DNA from: Propionicimonas sp.
GTDB taxonomy: Bacteria > Actinomycetota > Actinomycetes > Propionibacteriales > Propionibacteriaceae
Direction of reading: 5' to 3'
DNA length: 64,000 nucleotides
Assembly: GCA_013791955.1 (NCBI GenBank)
Contig: VMSW01000010.1
Span: 243,353-307,352 of the forward strand
Part shown: piece after piece, positions 52,648 to 61,700 of the stretch
Numbering within the stretch: the first letter of the stretch is position 1
Layout: each line of letters starts with the position of its first letter
Program-made: the position numbers and the translations under genes
The notes under the pieces: generated by a model
Databases searched by the model: none
Told to the model about the DNA's origin: nothing
What the model saw: the letters and a program-made list of their open reading frames with translations, nothing else

Positions 52648-54222
52648 TCACTTCTTGGTGCCGTCCTTGGGGTGGTAGGCGCAAGCGTCTTCCAGATCCT
52701 CGCTCTTTGGCTTCTTGGACGGTGAGGCCGACGGCGAAGCTGAACCACTCGGGCTGGCCGACGTGCTCGGGTCTGGGCTGGCGCTGGGGGTCTCGGTGTT
52801 CGACGAGGTGGTTTCGCGCAACGACTTCTGCACCTGCGAGCGCACCTTGACCCAATCGGGACGGCCGAACACGAAGCCGTTATCGGGGCTCAGCACCAGG
52901 CTGCGCAGCTTGGCGTTCTTGGCCAGCAGCGCCACATCGAGTATTGCTGGCAGCAGTTCGCGCGGAATGTTGGTCTTGATGGTCTTCTTGCCGCTCTCAG
53001 CCACGGCCTGGTAGTTGGCCAGGATGGTGGCCGGGTCGGCCTGCTTGATCACCGCGTTGATCACGCAGCGCTGGCGCTCCATGCGGCTGTAGTCGTCCAG
53101 GTGGTAGCGGCCACGGGCGTACCACAGGGCGTAGCCACCAGTCAGATGCTTGTTGGGCCCAATTTCGATGTAATCGCTGGGGGCCTGCTCAGGGTTGCTG
53201 CCGCTGGCATTGCGTCCGCCGATCGGGACGCGGTAGTTGACGTTCACGGTGATGCCGCCGATGGCGTTCATGAAGTCTTTGAAGCCGTCCATATTGACGA
53301 AGGCGTAGTGGTCGATCTCCAACCCGAGGGCGTAGCCGACCGAGACCATCATCGCCTTGGCGCCGAAGTCTTTGGTTTTGCCCAGGATGTCGTTGGGCAC
53401 GTGGGCGGGCACGTTGCGGTACATCGCGTTCAGGAAGTACTCCGCGTTGGCGACGTTGGACGGGTCGGTGAAGCCGTTGGGGTAGTACTTGTGGAGTGGC
53501 GAATCAGGCGGGAACGGCATCTTGGTGGCGTTGCGCGGCAGCGTGAACAAGGTGGTGGCGCCGGTCTTGATGTCAACCGAGGCCACGATGATCGTGTCGG
53601 TGCGGGCGCCAAGGCTGCTGGCCCGCTTGGTGCCCGAGTCGCCGCCCAGGAGCAGGACGTTCCAGCGGTCAGCACCATTCCAGGGGTCAGCGCCGTTCAC
53701 CTTGGTGTCGTCGCTGCCGGATTCAAAGGTGGTGCTCAAAAAGCTGGCCGAGGTGTAGGCGACGTTGGCGCTGAAGGCCAGCGGCGCGGCGACTGCGAAA
53801 GAGAGCAGGCCCACCAGCGCGCCGCCGACAATCCGCTGAACCGCACTGGCCGGACGTGGCCGCAACGCCAGGTGGGTGGTGGTGATCACAACCACCCAAC
53901 CCAAGGCCGCCACGAGAAGCGCAGCCGCGACGCCGTACCAGAGGTTGGGGTCGATGGCCGCGGCGGTGAGGGCGGTGCGGTTGATCATCGCGAAGATGCC
54001 CAGACCGGCAGCGAGGGCCACCAAGGTGCCGATGATGACCCCGCCGAGCACTTTGTGACCAGCTCGCCAGAGCCCGAGTCCGGGAATCACAGTGCCCGCC
54101 ACAGTCCAAGCGACGGCGCCACCGAAACCGGGTCGCAAGCCGCCGCCACTCGTCAAATCGTCGGCGGCTAGGCGCCGCCCGCGCGATGAACCGGAGGGGT
54201 TTGTTCCGGGGGACGTGGTCAT
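52648..54222 (-). CDS. LytR-CpsA-Psr (LCP) cell-wall ligase
   Basis: A 524-residue membrane protein. A proline-serine-rich cytoplasmic leader precedes several N-terminal membrane helices (about 30-150) and an LCP domain (about 175-420) with WNVLLLGGDSG, LGARTDTIIVASVD and RMERQRCVINAVIKQ. LCP enzymes attach teichoic acids or glycopolymers to peptidoglycan. The C-terminus is a Ser/Pro/Ala-rich tail. ATG at 54222; a TTG is immediately upstream. Confidence 0.9.
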   Translation of the reverse strand: MTTSPGTNPSGSSRGRRLAADDLTSGGGLRPGFGGAVAWTVAGTVIPGLGLWRAGHKVLGGVIIGTLVALAAGLGIFAMINRTALTAAAIDPNLWYGVAAALLVAALGWVVVITTTHLALRPRPASAVQRIVGGALVGLLSFAVAAPLAFSANVAYTSASFLSTTFESGSDDTKVNGADPWNGADRWNVLLLGGDSGTKRASSLGARTDTIIVASVDIKTGATTLFTLPRNATKMPFPPDSPLHKYYPNGFTDPSNVANAEYFLNAMYRNVPAHVPNDILGKTKDFGAKAMMVSVGYALGLEIDHYAFVNMDGFKDFMNAIGGITVNVNYRVPIGGRNASGSNPEQAPSDYIEIGPNKHLTGGYALWYARGRYHLDDYSRMERQRCVINAVIKQADPATILANYQAVAESGKKTIKTNIPRELLPAILDVALLAKNAKLRSLVLSPDNGFVFGRPDWVKVRSQVQKSLRETTSSNTETPSASPDPSTSASPSGSASPSASPSKKPKSEDLEDACAYHPKDGTKK

Positions 54223-54326
54223 CAAGAGGCCCTTCGATCAAGCTGTGACCCGCCAAGCGTAGCCGGGTGGGCCAAGATCGCCCGCCCGGGGGTCGTTGGT
54301 GGGCGCCGTCCTAGGCACGAACAGAC

Positions 54327-54354
54327 CCGTTAGCGCCGGCTGGCGCGCTAACGG
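54327..54354 (-). terminator. Hairpin terminator of the PH-domain gene
   Basis: A 10-bp perfect stem (CCGTTAGCGC and complement) with an eight-base loop lies 4 bp after the stop of the minus-strand PH-domain gene. Confidence 0.7.
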
Positions 54355-54357
54355 ACC

Positions 54358-55080
54358 TCAGTCGTCCGACGGGTCGGGCAAGCGCACCGTCTCTTCGTCG
54401 GTGCCGCTGAGGAACTCGTTGATGCGTTCCTGCCAGGGGAACTCGGTCGGCCTGCTGGACGCAGACGCGTCGGCGGGTAGAGAGGTGGGCGCCAATTGCA
54501 CCGACTCCCCGCTGCCGGGTTCGGTGGTGGGCTGCTGTTTGGCGGCCGCCAGGCTCTTAGTTGCCGCTTTGCGGCCAAACATGGTGCCCAGCAGCGTCCG
54601 ATACAGCTGGTCAGGGCTGGGAATGAAGGTAACCGAGCGCAGCGCCTGCTCCTGGCCAGCCGATTCCAGCACGAACTCGCCATAACCGAACAGCTGACCC
54701 ATCGGGGAACGGGCGTAGCTCATGTCAGTCACCTTCTCCAGCGGCATCATCGCCACCTTGCGGGTGATTAGGCCGTGAATCAGCACTAGTCGTCGGTGGG
54801 TGGCGCCGAACCAGGAATCTCGCCACTCGATCACCAGATAGATGCCGCGCGCCAGCACCACTAGCCACAGGATGAAAACGATGTTGGCTGCGTCAGCGAA
54901 CTTCTGGCCGAGCATCCAGGCCAAGGCGACCATCACGATCCCCGAGCCGACCGTGGTCAGGATCGGTTCGGCGAGGGTAATCCAGTGCTTGCGGACGACG
55001 AAAACCAGGGCTTCCTCGTCCGGCACCAGGTATTTCTCTAGGCTCCGCACGCCCTCTTCGGGCAGCCACTGCCCAGACAT
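54358..55080 (-). CDS. Membrane protein with bacterial PH domain (bPH2, YdbT-like)
   Basis: A 240-residue protein. Two transmembrane helices (about 35-85) are followed by a bacterial PH domain containing WFGATHRRLVLIHGLITRKVAMMPLEKVTDMSY and LFGYGEFVLESAGQ. A long Ala/Thr/Ser-rich C-terminal tail follows. It follows the small membrane protein gene with only one base between stop and ATG region. Function unknown; such pairs may modulate membrane or envelope stress. Confidence 0.82.
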   Translation of the reverse strand: MSGQWLPEEGVRSLEKYLVPDEEALVFVVRKHWITLAEPILTTVGSGIVMVALAWMLGQKFADAANIVFILWLVVLARGIYLVIEWRDSWFGATHRRLVLIHGLITRKVAMMPLEKVTDMSYARSPMGQLFGYGEFVLESAGQEQALRSVTFIPSPDQLYRTLLGTMFGRKAATKSLAAAKQQPTTEPGSGESVQLAPTSLPADASASSRPTEFPWQERINEFLSGTDEETVRLPDPSDD

Positions 55081-55081
55081 T

Positions 55082-55249
55082 TCAGCCTGCGAGGGAGGCG
55101 AAGAACTTCCCGAAGCCATCGACGGTGCTGTAGAGCAGGTCCCAGATGGACTTGATCACATTGGCAGCACGCTCGGGATCGCGCACGACTGCATAGACCA
55201 GGAAGATCACCACCAGGACGATCAGGATGGTCTTTAGCTTCGCAGGCAT
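55082..55249 (-). CDS. Small single-pass membrane protein upstream of the PH-domain protein
   Basis: A 55-residue protein: MPAKLKTILIVLVVIFLVYAV is a basic start plus one transmembrane helix, then an amphipathic tail with VIKSIWDLLYSTV. GAGGGGG precedes the ATG. The stop lies next to the PH-domain gene start, so they are probably one operon. Not a known enzyme. Easily missed by gene finders because of its size. Confidence 0.75.
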   Translation of the reverse strand: MPAKLKTILIVLVVIFLVYAVVRDPERAANVIKSIWDLLYSTVDGFGKFFASLAG

Positions 55250-55408
55250 GGCACCCCCTCGAGGTCGCGGCAAATGGCGGGAACACGCCACCACATTCGA
55301 CCCTACCCAGGCCGGGGAGACTCGGCGTACCGACACGCCGCCACGAGACGCCGGGCAGCGATTCGGGGGCTGGGCGCAGGCGCGCGCTGGGTAACAGTTC
55401 GCCTCGGC

Positions 55409-55858
55409 TCAGCGGGGATCGATTTTGGCGAGCAATGTGGTGAATCGGCCGCGCTCCTGGCCGAGAGCGGCGAAGAAGTCGCGGTCGCAGGCTTCGACAG
55501 CGATGACGGCCTGGTTCGCCAACGTCCGTCCGGCTGGGGTGGGGGCGAGCAGGCGGGCGCGTCCATCGGTGGGATGGGGGTGGCGCTCCACCAGTTGCTT
55601 GCTTTCCAGGGCACGCAGCACTTGTGAGGTCATCATCGGGTCAGTGCCGGCGTGGTGGGCCAGTTGCTGCTGGGTTGGCGAATCGGTGCCCAGCCAGGTG
55701 AGCGAGGCCAGCAGGACGAACTGCACATGGGTTAGGCCGAAGGGGCGTAGTGCCTGTCGTTGGGCGGCTTGCCAGGCGTTGGTGACCCGCCACAGGACCA
55801 GTCCGGTGCTGTCATCGGCATCGGCGAACTCGGTATGCAGGCCGTGGTTCTCGCTCAT
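55409..55858 (-). CDS. MarR-family transcription regulator
   Basis: A 149-residue winged-helix MarR protein. The domain covers about 30-130 (LTHVQFVLLASLTWLG, QQQLAHHAGTDPMMTSQVLRALESKQLVERHPHPTDGRARLL). The recognition helix is TDPMMTSQVLRAL. The ATG at 55858 is 19 bp downstream of the SRPBCC stop; both genes are in one operon. It probably represses that operon through the palindrome at 56309-56320. Confidence 0.88.
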   Translation of the reverse strand: MSENHGLHTEFADADDSTGLVLWRVTNAWQAAQRQALRPFGLTHVQFVLLASLTWLGTDSPTQQQLAHHAGTDPMMTSQVLRALESKQLVERHPHPTDGRARLLAPTPAGRTLANQAVIAVEACDRDFFAALGQERGRFTTLLAKIDPR

Positions 55859-55877
55859 GCGCCCATCGTTGCGGGCA

Positions 55878-56300
55878 TCAGGGCTGGGACTCAACCAGGG
55901 TCACCAGCCGGTTCAGTGCTGCCGGGACTGATTCGAGGAACCCAGCACCCAGGATTCCAGCCCATACCCGGGCCAGCGGGCCGGTCAGGGTCACTTGGGC
56001 GGTGAGGTGGGTGCGTCCGTCAGTCACTTCGGCGAGGTGCTGAAAGGTCAGGGTTGCACCCAGCAGTTTGCTGGTGTCGGTGTACTCGCGGTCGGGAGTC
56101 AAAGCGCTGATCGTGAAGTGTGCCTTGGGCCCGCCCTTCGGCTTGAGCACGCCGGAAGCACCCAGTGTGGCCGGGCCGTCGAGCCGGACCCACTCGGTGT
56201 CGGTATCCCAGTCGGTCCAGGTGTTGTGGTCGATCCAGCGAGCGAAGAAGGCCGACGGTGGCGCCGTCGAAGTGGCTCGGGCGGAGGCAAGTGCGATCAT
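55878..56300 (-). CDS. SRPBCC/START-like ligand-binding protein
   Basis: A 140-residue SRPBCC-fold protein with PPSAFFARWIDHNTWTDWD at the N-terminus and the long C-terminal helix VPAALNRLVTLV. The hydrophobic cavity typically binds lipids, steroids or polyketides. Ligand unknown. It is first in the operon with the MarR gene. The ATG at 56300 is chosen because the operator palindrome lies directly upstream; the longer frame covers it. Confidence 0.8.
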   Translation of the reverse strand: MIALASARATSTAPPSAFFARWIDHNTWTDWDTDTEWVRLDGPATLGASGVLKPKGGPKAHFTISALTPDREYTDTSKLLGATLTFQHLAEVTDGRTHLTAQVTLTGPLARVWAGILGAGFLESVPAALNRLVTLVESQP

Positions 56301-56308
56301 GAAAGTAT

Positions 56309-56320
56309 TATGCGCGCATA
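56309..56320. promoter_or_regulatory. MarR-type operator before the SRPBCC-MarR operon
   Basis: TATGCGCGCATA is a perfect 12-bp palindrome, with AGTAT and ACT flanks extending it partly. It begins nine bases upstream of the SRPBCC ATG. Likely autoregulation by the MarR protein encoded at 55409-55858; inferred from form and position. Confidence 0.55.
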
Positions 56321-56435
56321 CTAAAGTGAGCGCAAGTGGAATCCCCGCGACTCCGGCGCGGCGGTGGGCTGACCCCGAGCGTGCGGCGCGCTTTTGCTGC
56401 ACGGGACGCTCGGCTTGTAGGCTGTCGGCGGTCTT

Positions 56436-56527
56436 GGAGGTGTCGCCTAGCCCGGTTTATGGCGCCCGCCTGCTAAGCGGGTTGAGGATAAAACCTCTCG
56501 CGAGTTCAAATCTCGCCACCTCCGCCA
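56436..56527 (+). tRNA. tRNA-Ser (anticodon GCU)
   Basis: Acceptor GGAGGTG pairs with CACCTCC; anticodon loop CTGCTAA between CCCGC and GCGGG gives anticodon GCT at 56472-56474. Long variable arm and T-loop GAGTTCAAATCTC are visible, and CCA is encoded. Such tRNA 3' ends are frequent integration sites. Confidence 0.96.
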
Positions 56528-56538
56528 CGACTTGGGGA

Positions 56539-56577
56539 AACGCCCCTTCCGCAGTTGCTGCGGGAGGGGCGTTTTCG
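56539..56577 (+). terminator. Terminator after tRNA-Ser(GCU)
   Basis: A 15-bp stem AACGCCCCTTCCGCA with TGCGGGAGGGGCGTT (one mismatch) and a GTTGC loop is followed by TTTTCG. Classical intrinsic terminator form. Confidence 0.85.
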
Positions 56578-56616
56578 TGCTTTGGGGCCGATGGTCTCAA
56601 TAGTGGTCTCGACTGG

Positions 56617-57177
56617 GGTCAGCTCGGGCTGTCCGATAAGGGCACCGACGCCCAGAAGGACCGCCTCGGCGACGTCGCCGGGTTGCCCCGGCCTTGGGAC
56701 ATCGCCTCCTGCCCCGACCCAGACCTGCGCCGCGACGTGTGGCAGTGGTACGAAGCCGTCGTCACCTGGTTCAACCATGAATACGTCTGGGACCCTGCAG
56801 CCGGCATGATCCCGCCCTGTTGGCCGCAGCATCCCCATCTCGTCCACGACATCGGGGTGCTCGCCGACCAACGTCGGATGATCGCCCAGGCCCACAACAG
56901 CAACAGCCTCGAGGAGTGGCACCGCTACAGCGTCCCGGCCTTCTTCGACCGCCTCCACGGACGGGTCAAGCAACATTGCGACGACCACCACCAGCCCTGG
57001 CCTGCGCGGGCAAGGTTCTCCCGCCACGAAACTGAGGCGCTGGGCCGAGTGGCCCGGACGACCAACGAGGCGGATGGGGTCTCGATCAAGACCAACGCGT
57101 TCAACCCGCCCCCACTGCGGCTGGTCGACCAGGAAACCGGCCGGACGATTGATCCTGTCACCGGCGAGTTGACATGA
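56617..57177 (+). pseudogene. 5'-truncated gene of a type found on actinobacterial mobile elements
   Basis: About 187 codons. The protein (LPRPWDIASCPDPDLRRDVW, then NHEYVWDPAAGMIPPCWPQH, VLADQRR, AFFDRLHGR) resembles a hypothetical family common on integrative elements and plasmids, near transfer genes. The frame runs open back through the tRNA with no ATG; possible starts are TTG 56683 or GTG 56737, which would cut conserved sequence. So the 5' end was probably lost on integration or excision. The similarity is recalled, not searched. Confidence 0.55.
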
Positions 57178-57405
57178 GCCTCTCGCATTTCAAGCACCGT
57201 TCCGACGGGACCCCACGGCCCGCAGATCGATTGTCACCTACTGACGCACCCAGGTACATCGGACGACTTCGGTCCTGCTTTCTGTATGGTCCATCTGTGA
57301 AACCATGCATTCCTGGTGTCTGGTTGGCGCGGTTCTGGCAACGGGCAGCGGGCAACGGGTCGCTGGATTGGTGGCGCGGAGGCATTACATGAGGTGAGGG
57401 TCGAG

Positions 57406-58083
57406 ATGAATTCAAATTGGCGCAAGTCGATACCGGTGGTCGCGGCTGTGGCTGTGTTGGCGGTCCTTTTCGGCGTCACCCGGTTGCTGGCCGTGACGCT
57501 TGGCGTGGACGTGTTTGGCTTCTTGCGTCCCTCGATCGACGACCTCCTCGATGGACGCAAGGAAAACCAGAGCCGGCTGGCCGCGGTCGCCAAAGTGGAC
57601 CGCCTTCTCGAGCCGGGCGGCCCACCCGGGGTGGAAGTCCTGGGTCGCCAGGTGGTGACGGCTTGCGTGGAGGGCCACAACAGCATCTGGGAGCATCAGG
57701 GATTTCGGTTGCGGTGCGATGCGCGTGGGCACCTGTTCGGAGCTTGGTCCGGCGCCTATGAGCCTGGGTACCGAGCAGTGATTACCGAGTTGGCGGGCAA
57801 GTGCTCGGGTGGAGCCGACCTAAGTCAGGGGCGTCCGCCATCCGGCGATCTGAGTACCCCAATTTTCTATCTCGCCTGCGACGACGGAGTGTCGGTGTCG
57901 GTGCGGTTCGCCAACGGTGCAGCAGTGAGCACCGGGGGCGAAACCTCCTCTGTCAATCCGTGCGGCGCTGATTGCCGGGTCATCTCGGGCGACTCAGCCG
58001 AGGAGATCAGATCGAAGGCCGCCGCCGCTGACTGGGTGGTCGTCCTGAAGTATTCGGTGACCTACTTCAAGGACCTGCCGTAG
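57406..58083 (+). CDS. Orphan protein with one N-terminal membrane helix
   Basis: A 225-residue protein: a basic start and one transmembrane helix (about 8-30), then a soluble part with six cysteines (in VVTACVEGH, RLRCDARG, GKCSGG, YLACDDG, NPCGADCRV), probably secreted or membrane-anchored outside. Not recognised. GAGGGTCG precedes the ATG at 57406. It lies in the post-tRNA segment and may belong to the transferred DNA. Confidence 0.6.
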   Translation: MNSNWRKSIPVVAAVAVLAVLFGVTRLLAVTLGVDVFGFLRPSIDDLLDGRKENQSRLAAVAKVDRLLEPGGPPGVEVLGRQVVTACVEGHNSIWEHQGFRLRCDARGHLFGAWSGAYEPGYRAVITELAGKCSGGADLSQGRPPSGDLSTPIFYLACDDGVSVSVRFANGAAVSTGGETSSVNPCGADCRVISGDSAEEIRSKAAAADWVVVLKYSVTYFKDLP

Positions 58084-58749
58084 GGCTCGAAAAGTCGGCC
58101 ACGACGGCCACATCCTTGGAACAGCGCGTTCGTCGGGACGGCTAGCGTTGCGCCGCAGTTGGATACTCGCGCGCGATTGGGTGGTCATATGACCTTGGAA
58201 TGCTCGCCGGGGGCCCAAACTGCGGCGTACCCATCCTCGGGCATCCAGGCGCCGCTGGGCTTCGCCTGTCCGCTGGCAAACTCGTGCCAGGTCAACGCGC
58301 CCACGCGACTTCACGACTGAAGAAGGTGGGATTGGTGGCGGGTGGCACCGACGTCCGATCAATCCCGCCACGGCTCAGTTTGGGAGAGATACATAGAGAA
58401 TCAGGCGGCCCAGGCGTTCAGCGGTGAGGCACGGGCGCGGTCAGGTGGTGCCCAACGGCAAGGCTGCCGGCTGCGTGGGTGCGAGAGCAATGCCAAGGGC
58501 AGAAACTCATGGCCTTGTAGCGGAAGTAGATAGAGACGGAATGGCAGTAGGGAAACGCCGTTCTTAGGGCTTATGGTGTGCTACGGTTCCTGCGCGATCA
58601 ACCCGACCCAATGGCCAGTGGACGTGTATTCAAACTCAGCTCATGGGTGTCCGGCGCTGCGCACGACCCGCACCCTCGGGGCGGGTCGGCAGGGCAGGCA
58701 TGCATTGAATCACACTCCCCGCGATGCTACTTAAGGATCCTTCGTCAAT
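58084..58749. other. Gene-poor stretch of the post-tRNA segment
   Basis: No open frame here has a credible product or ribosome site. A short frame at about 58578-58847 overlaps the next gene out of frame. No repeats, tRNA, transposase remnants or attachment-site copy were seen. It may be decayed coding DNA or the leader of the giant gene. Confidence 0.5.
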
Positions 58750-61700
58750 ATGATGAATGCTGCGAAACCGTACCGTCTGTTAGTCCTGCTTGTCTGCGCG
58801 GTGATAGCCACGATGAGCGGCGCTCCGGCCGCGGCGGTGGCGGATGATACCGAGCGCCCTCTAATACGGGTGCTTGCGCTCGGAGATTCCTTCACCGCCG
58901 GTGTCGGCGGCGGGGATTACGAGGCCGGGAGCTGCATGCGGTCACCGCACAGTTGGGTTAGGCAGTGGGCGAATCGGGCGCGCTCGCGGGGGGAAAACGT
59001 TGCGGTAGACAACTATGCTTGTTCGGGCGCGCAAATGGATCACTTCTATGATCAACAAGGGGGAAATTGGCCCCAGCTTTCCTACGTCAATCACGATTAC
59101 GACATAGTGATGATGACTATCGGGGGAAACGATCTGGACTTCGGCAAGTTGGCGGGATTGTGTTTGGTCGGGCCGCCATTACCTGGTTGTACTGCCTCGT
59201 TTGAGAAGGCGTACAATGCGATTCGGAATGATGCGGTTGCCGAGTGGATCCCCGGAGTTGAGGAACACTTATCTGAAGCGATCAAACGAGTGCTGGTTGG
59301 TGTGGGATTGAAGATGCATTCCGGGGGTCGGGTGGTGTATATGGGCTACCCTTCGTTGGCGCGGATCTCGGCCGGCCAGGACTGTATAACTCCTAGTTGC
59401 CGGGTCAGTGTCTCGAAAGTGCGCGACGCTGCGGTCGCCCTTAGGGACTTGCAAGAAGCCGCAGTGAATGCCGCGAACCAGGAGTTGGCTAATAGCGCGG
59501 AGGTCAGCGATGTAGTAGTGGTCCCTGTAATGTCCCCCTTGCAGGAATTTGCAGGTGAGGAGCCGACCGTTGGGATAATGGCGCGTGCCGACTCTGCGCT
59601 CTGGGACCCCCTCTACGTGCCGCAGACCCCAATTCCTCTTCCGGTACTGGCGCCGCCGCCCGCATCTCTCGAGCGACTGCTTTCTGGAGATCCCTTAAAC
59701 TGGTGGATTTCCGGGTATTTCCATCCCAAGCCCTCTGCGTACGGGCGCGAAGCGCTAATGGCTGACGCTGCTGGCGGCGCCACACGGTTTGGGGCAACCA
59801 TTCGGAATGCGACTTCGGTTTCAGTTGATCCCATCGTGGGCACAGTCGGTGAACCAGTGAGCGTGCATGCAGTTGACAACCTCTTGGGTCCGGCGAAGAC
59901 TTATTATTGGGATTTTGACGATAACGGCGACTATGAACTTACGACGTCTAGTGATCAGGCTTCGTTCACTTTCACTCAGGGGTTTTCGGGGAGCGCCCGC
60001 GTGGTCGTGGTAGGCGGAGGAGCGAGTGCGATTGGGTGGGGAACCATCACCATTACCGAGGATGGAGATGCCGTCCCCTCCGGTGAAGACAATTGCCCGA
60101 CTGTCTCAAATGGCAATCAGTCGGATGCAGATGCCGATGGGGTCGGCGATTCCTGCGATCCAACGCCACTCGGTATCCCGGGCGAGACCCCCGGAGCAGG
60201 AGCCAGGGGTGAGCCTCACTTGGTCACCCTCGACGGTCTCGCCTACGACCTCCAGTCTGTGGGCGAGTTCCACCTGATCACAGCACCCTCGTCTGGCCTG
60301 GATGTTCAGGTGCGCTTCACCCCCTTTGCTAGTTACGGGTCGGTCTGGAATCGCGTGGCTGTGTCAGCGGGCGGGCTGAAGGTGGCAGTGGACAACGGCC
60401 TTCGGATCTATCTTGATGGTGAAGAGGTAGCCGACGATGCTCTCGCATTGCCTGATGGTTCCCAGGTTGTCCGTAGTGGTGATCGCGTCAACATCTACTT
60501 GGTTTCGGGCGCCTGGGTGCAAGCGACTTCGGACGGTGTAGGGGTGAGGGCGCGTCCCGGCCTGGTCACCCGCGGCCTTCTGGGCAACAACAATGAGTCC
60601 GCTACTGATGATCTGCGCACGTCTTCGGGTGAGGCTGTGGACGCGCACGACTTGCGGCGAATACATGAGCGGTATGCCGACTCTTGGAGGGTCAGCGATG
60701 AGGAGTCGCTCTTCACCTACGCTGAAGGCGAATCCACCGCGACTTTCTCAGACCCGTCTTTCCCTCAGTGGGTGAGGACCCTTGCGGACTTCCCGGCGGC
60801 GGACCTTGAAGCGGCCGTTTCTGGGTGTCGGGGAAGAGGCGTCCCTGCAGGTCCGCAGCTCGATGACTGCGCGTTCGACTATTTGGTGGTTGGCGATATG
60901 GATGCCGCAGTGCAGGCGGCGGTCAACGAAGGCGTGGCGGTTGACCCGGCGGCCGCTCGATTCGATGCGGCGGGTGTGCTTGAAGAGGATTTCAACACCT
61001 CGGTGGCAAGCACCTTTTCTCATCCAAACTACGTGGCGCTGACGTCGCAAGACGAGGCCGCTGGCCCAATCACTACAGCGAGCCCGTATGAAGGGGCTGT
61101 CGCCGGTGTCCCTCGCCACGACGCAGCCACGGCGAGCTTCGATCTTGTGGTGAAGGGGACCTCGCTTGGCTCTGAGGGCGAGGTGTCGGTCGGCCTAGAC
61201 GGCCACACTCCCTTGGTTGTCGCCGTTGGCGATGACCCCCATGTTGTGTCGGGACCGTCAGGTGGTCAAGTAAGCGCAAACGGTGACGGCGTGACTCCGG
61301 ACGGGACGGCCTACCGAAAGTATCGGGTGGTTTTCCCATCGGAGCACTTTGGCTCCGCTATGCGGCTACGGGTCGTTCCTGCGGATATGCCTAGTGGGCA
61401 GGTGCTGGCTGTCGACAATCTGCGCATCGCGTTGGTCACGCAACCCGCACAAGCCTTCATAGCCCAGGTTCCTTTCACCACCGATCAGGTTGACCCCGTC
61501 GGCGGCTCCGGCAACCTGGAGACTCCGGGTGCGCAAGATGACTATCTGATCTCGATCAGCGGTGCGGCTGGGGACGACAGCATCTTCTTCGAGAACGGGT
61601 GCCAGCGCGCGCTCGTGTTTGAGTTGCACGCTCCTGACGGTTCGGTGGTGCCGACCTCTGATGGGCTCTGTGTACATCGCCTCTACGAGGGATTGACTGC

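Noticed and set aside
53101..54171. 356-codon plus-strand frame opposite the LCP gene
   Set aside because: Antisense of a well-supported LCP protein; no recognisable domain.
56068..57177. A single 369-codon protein across tRNA-Ser(GCU)
   Set aside because: The first half covers the antisense of the SRPBCC gene and the tRNA; only the part after about 56617 looks like protein, so it was called as a truncated gene.
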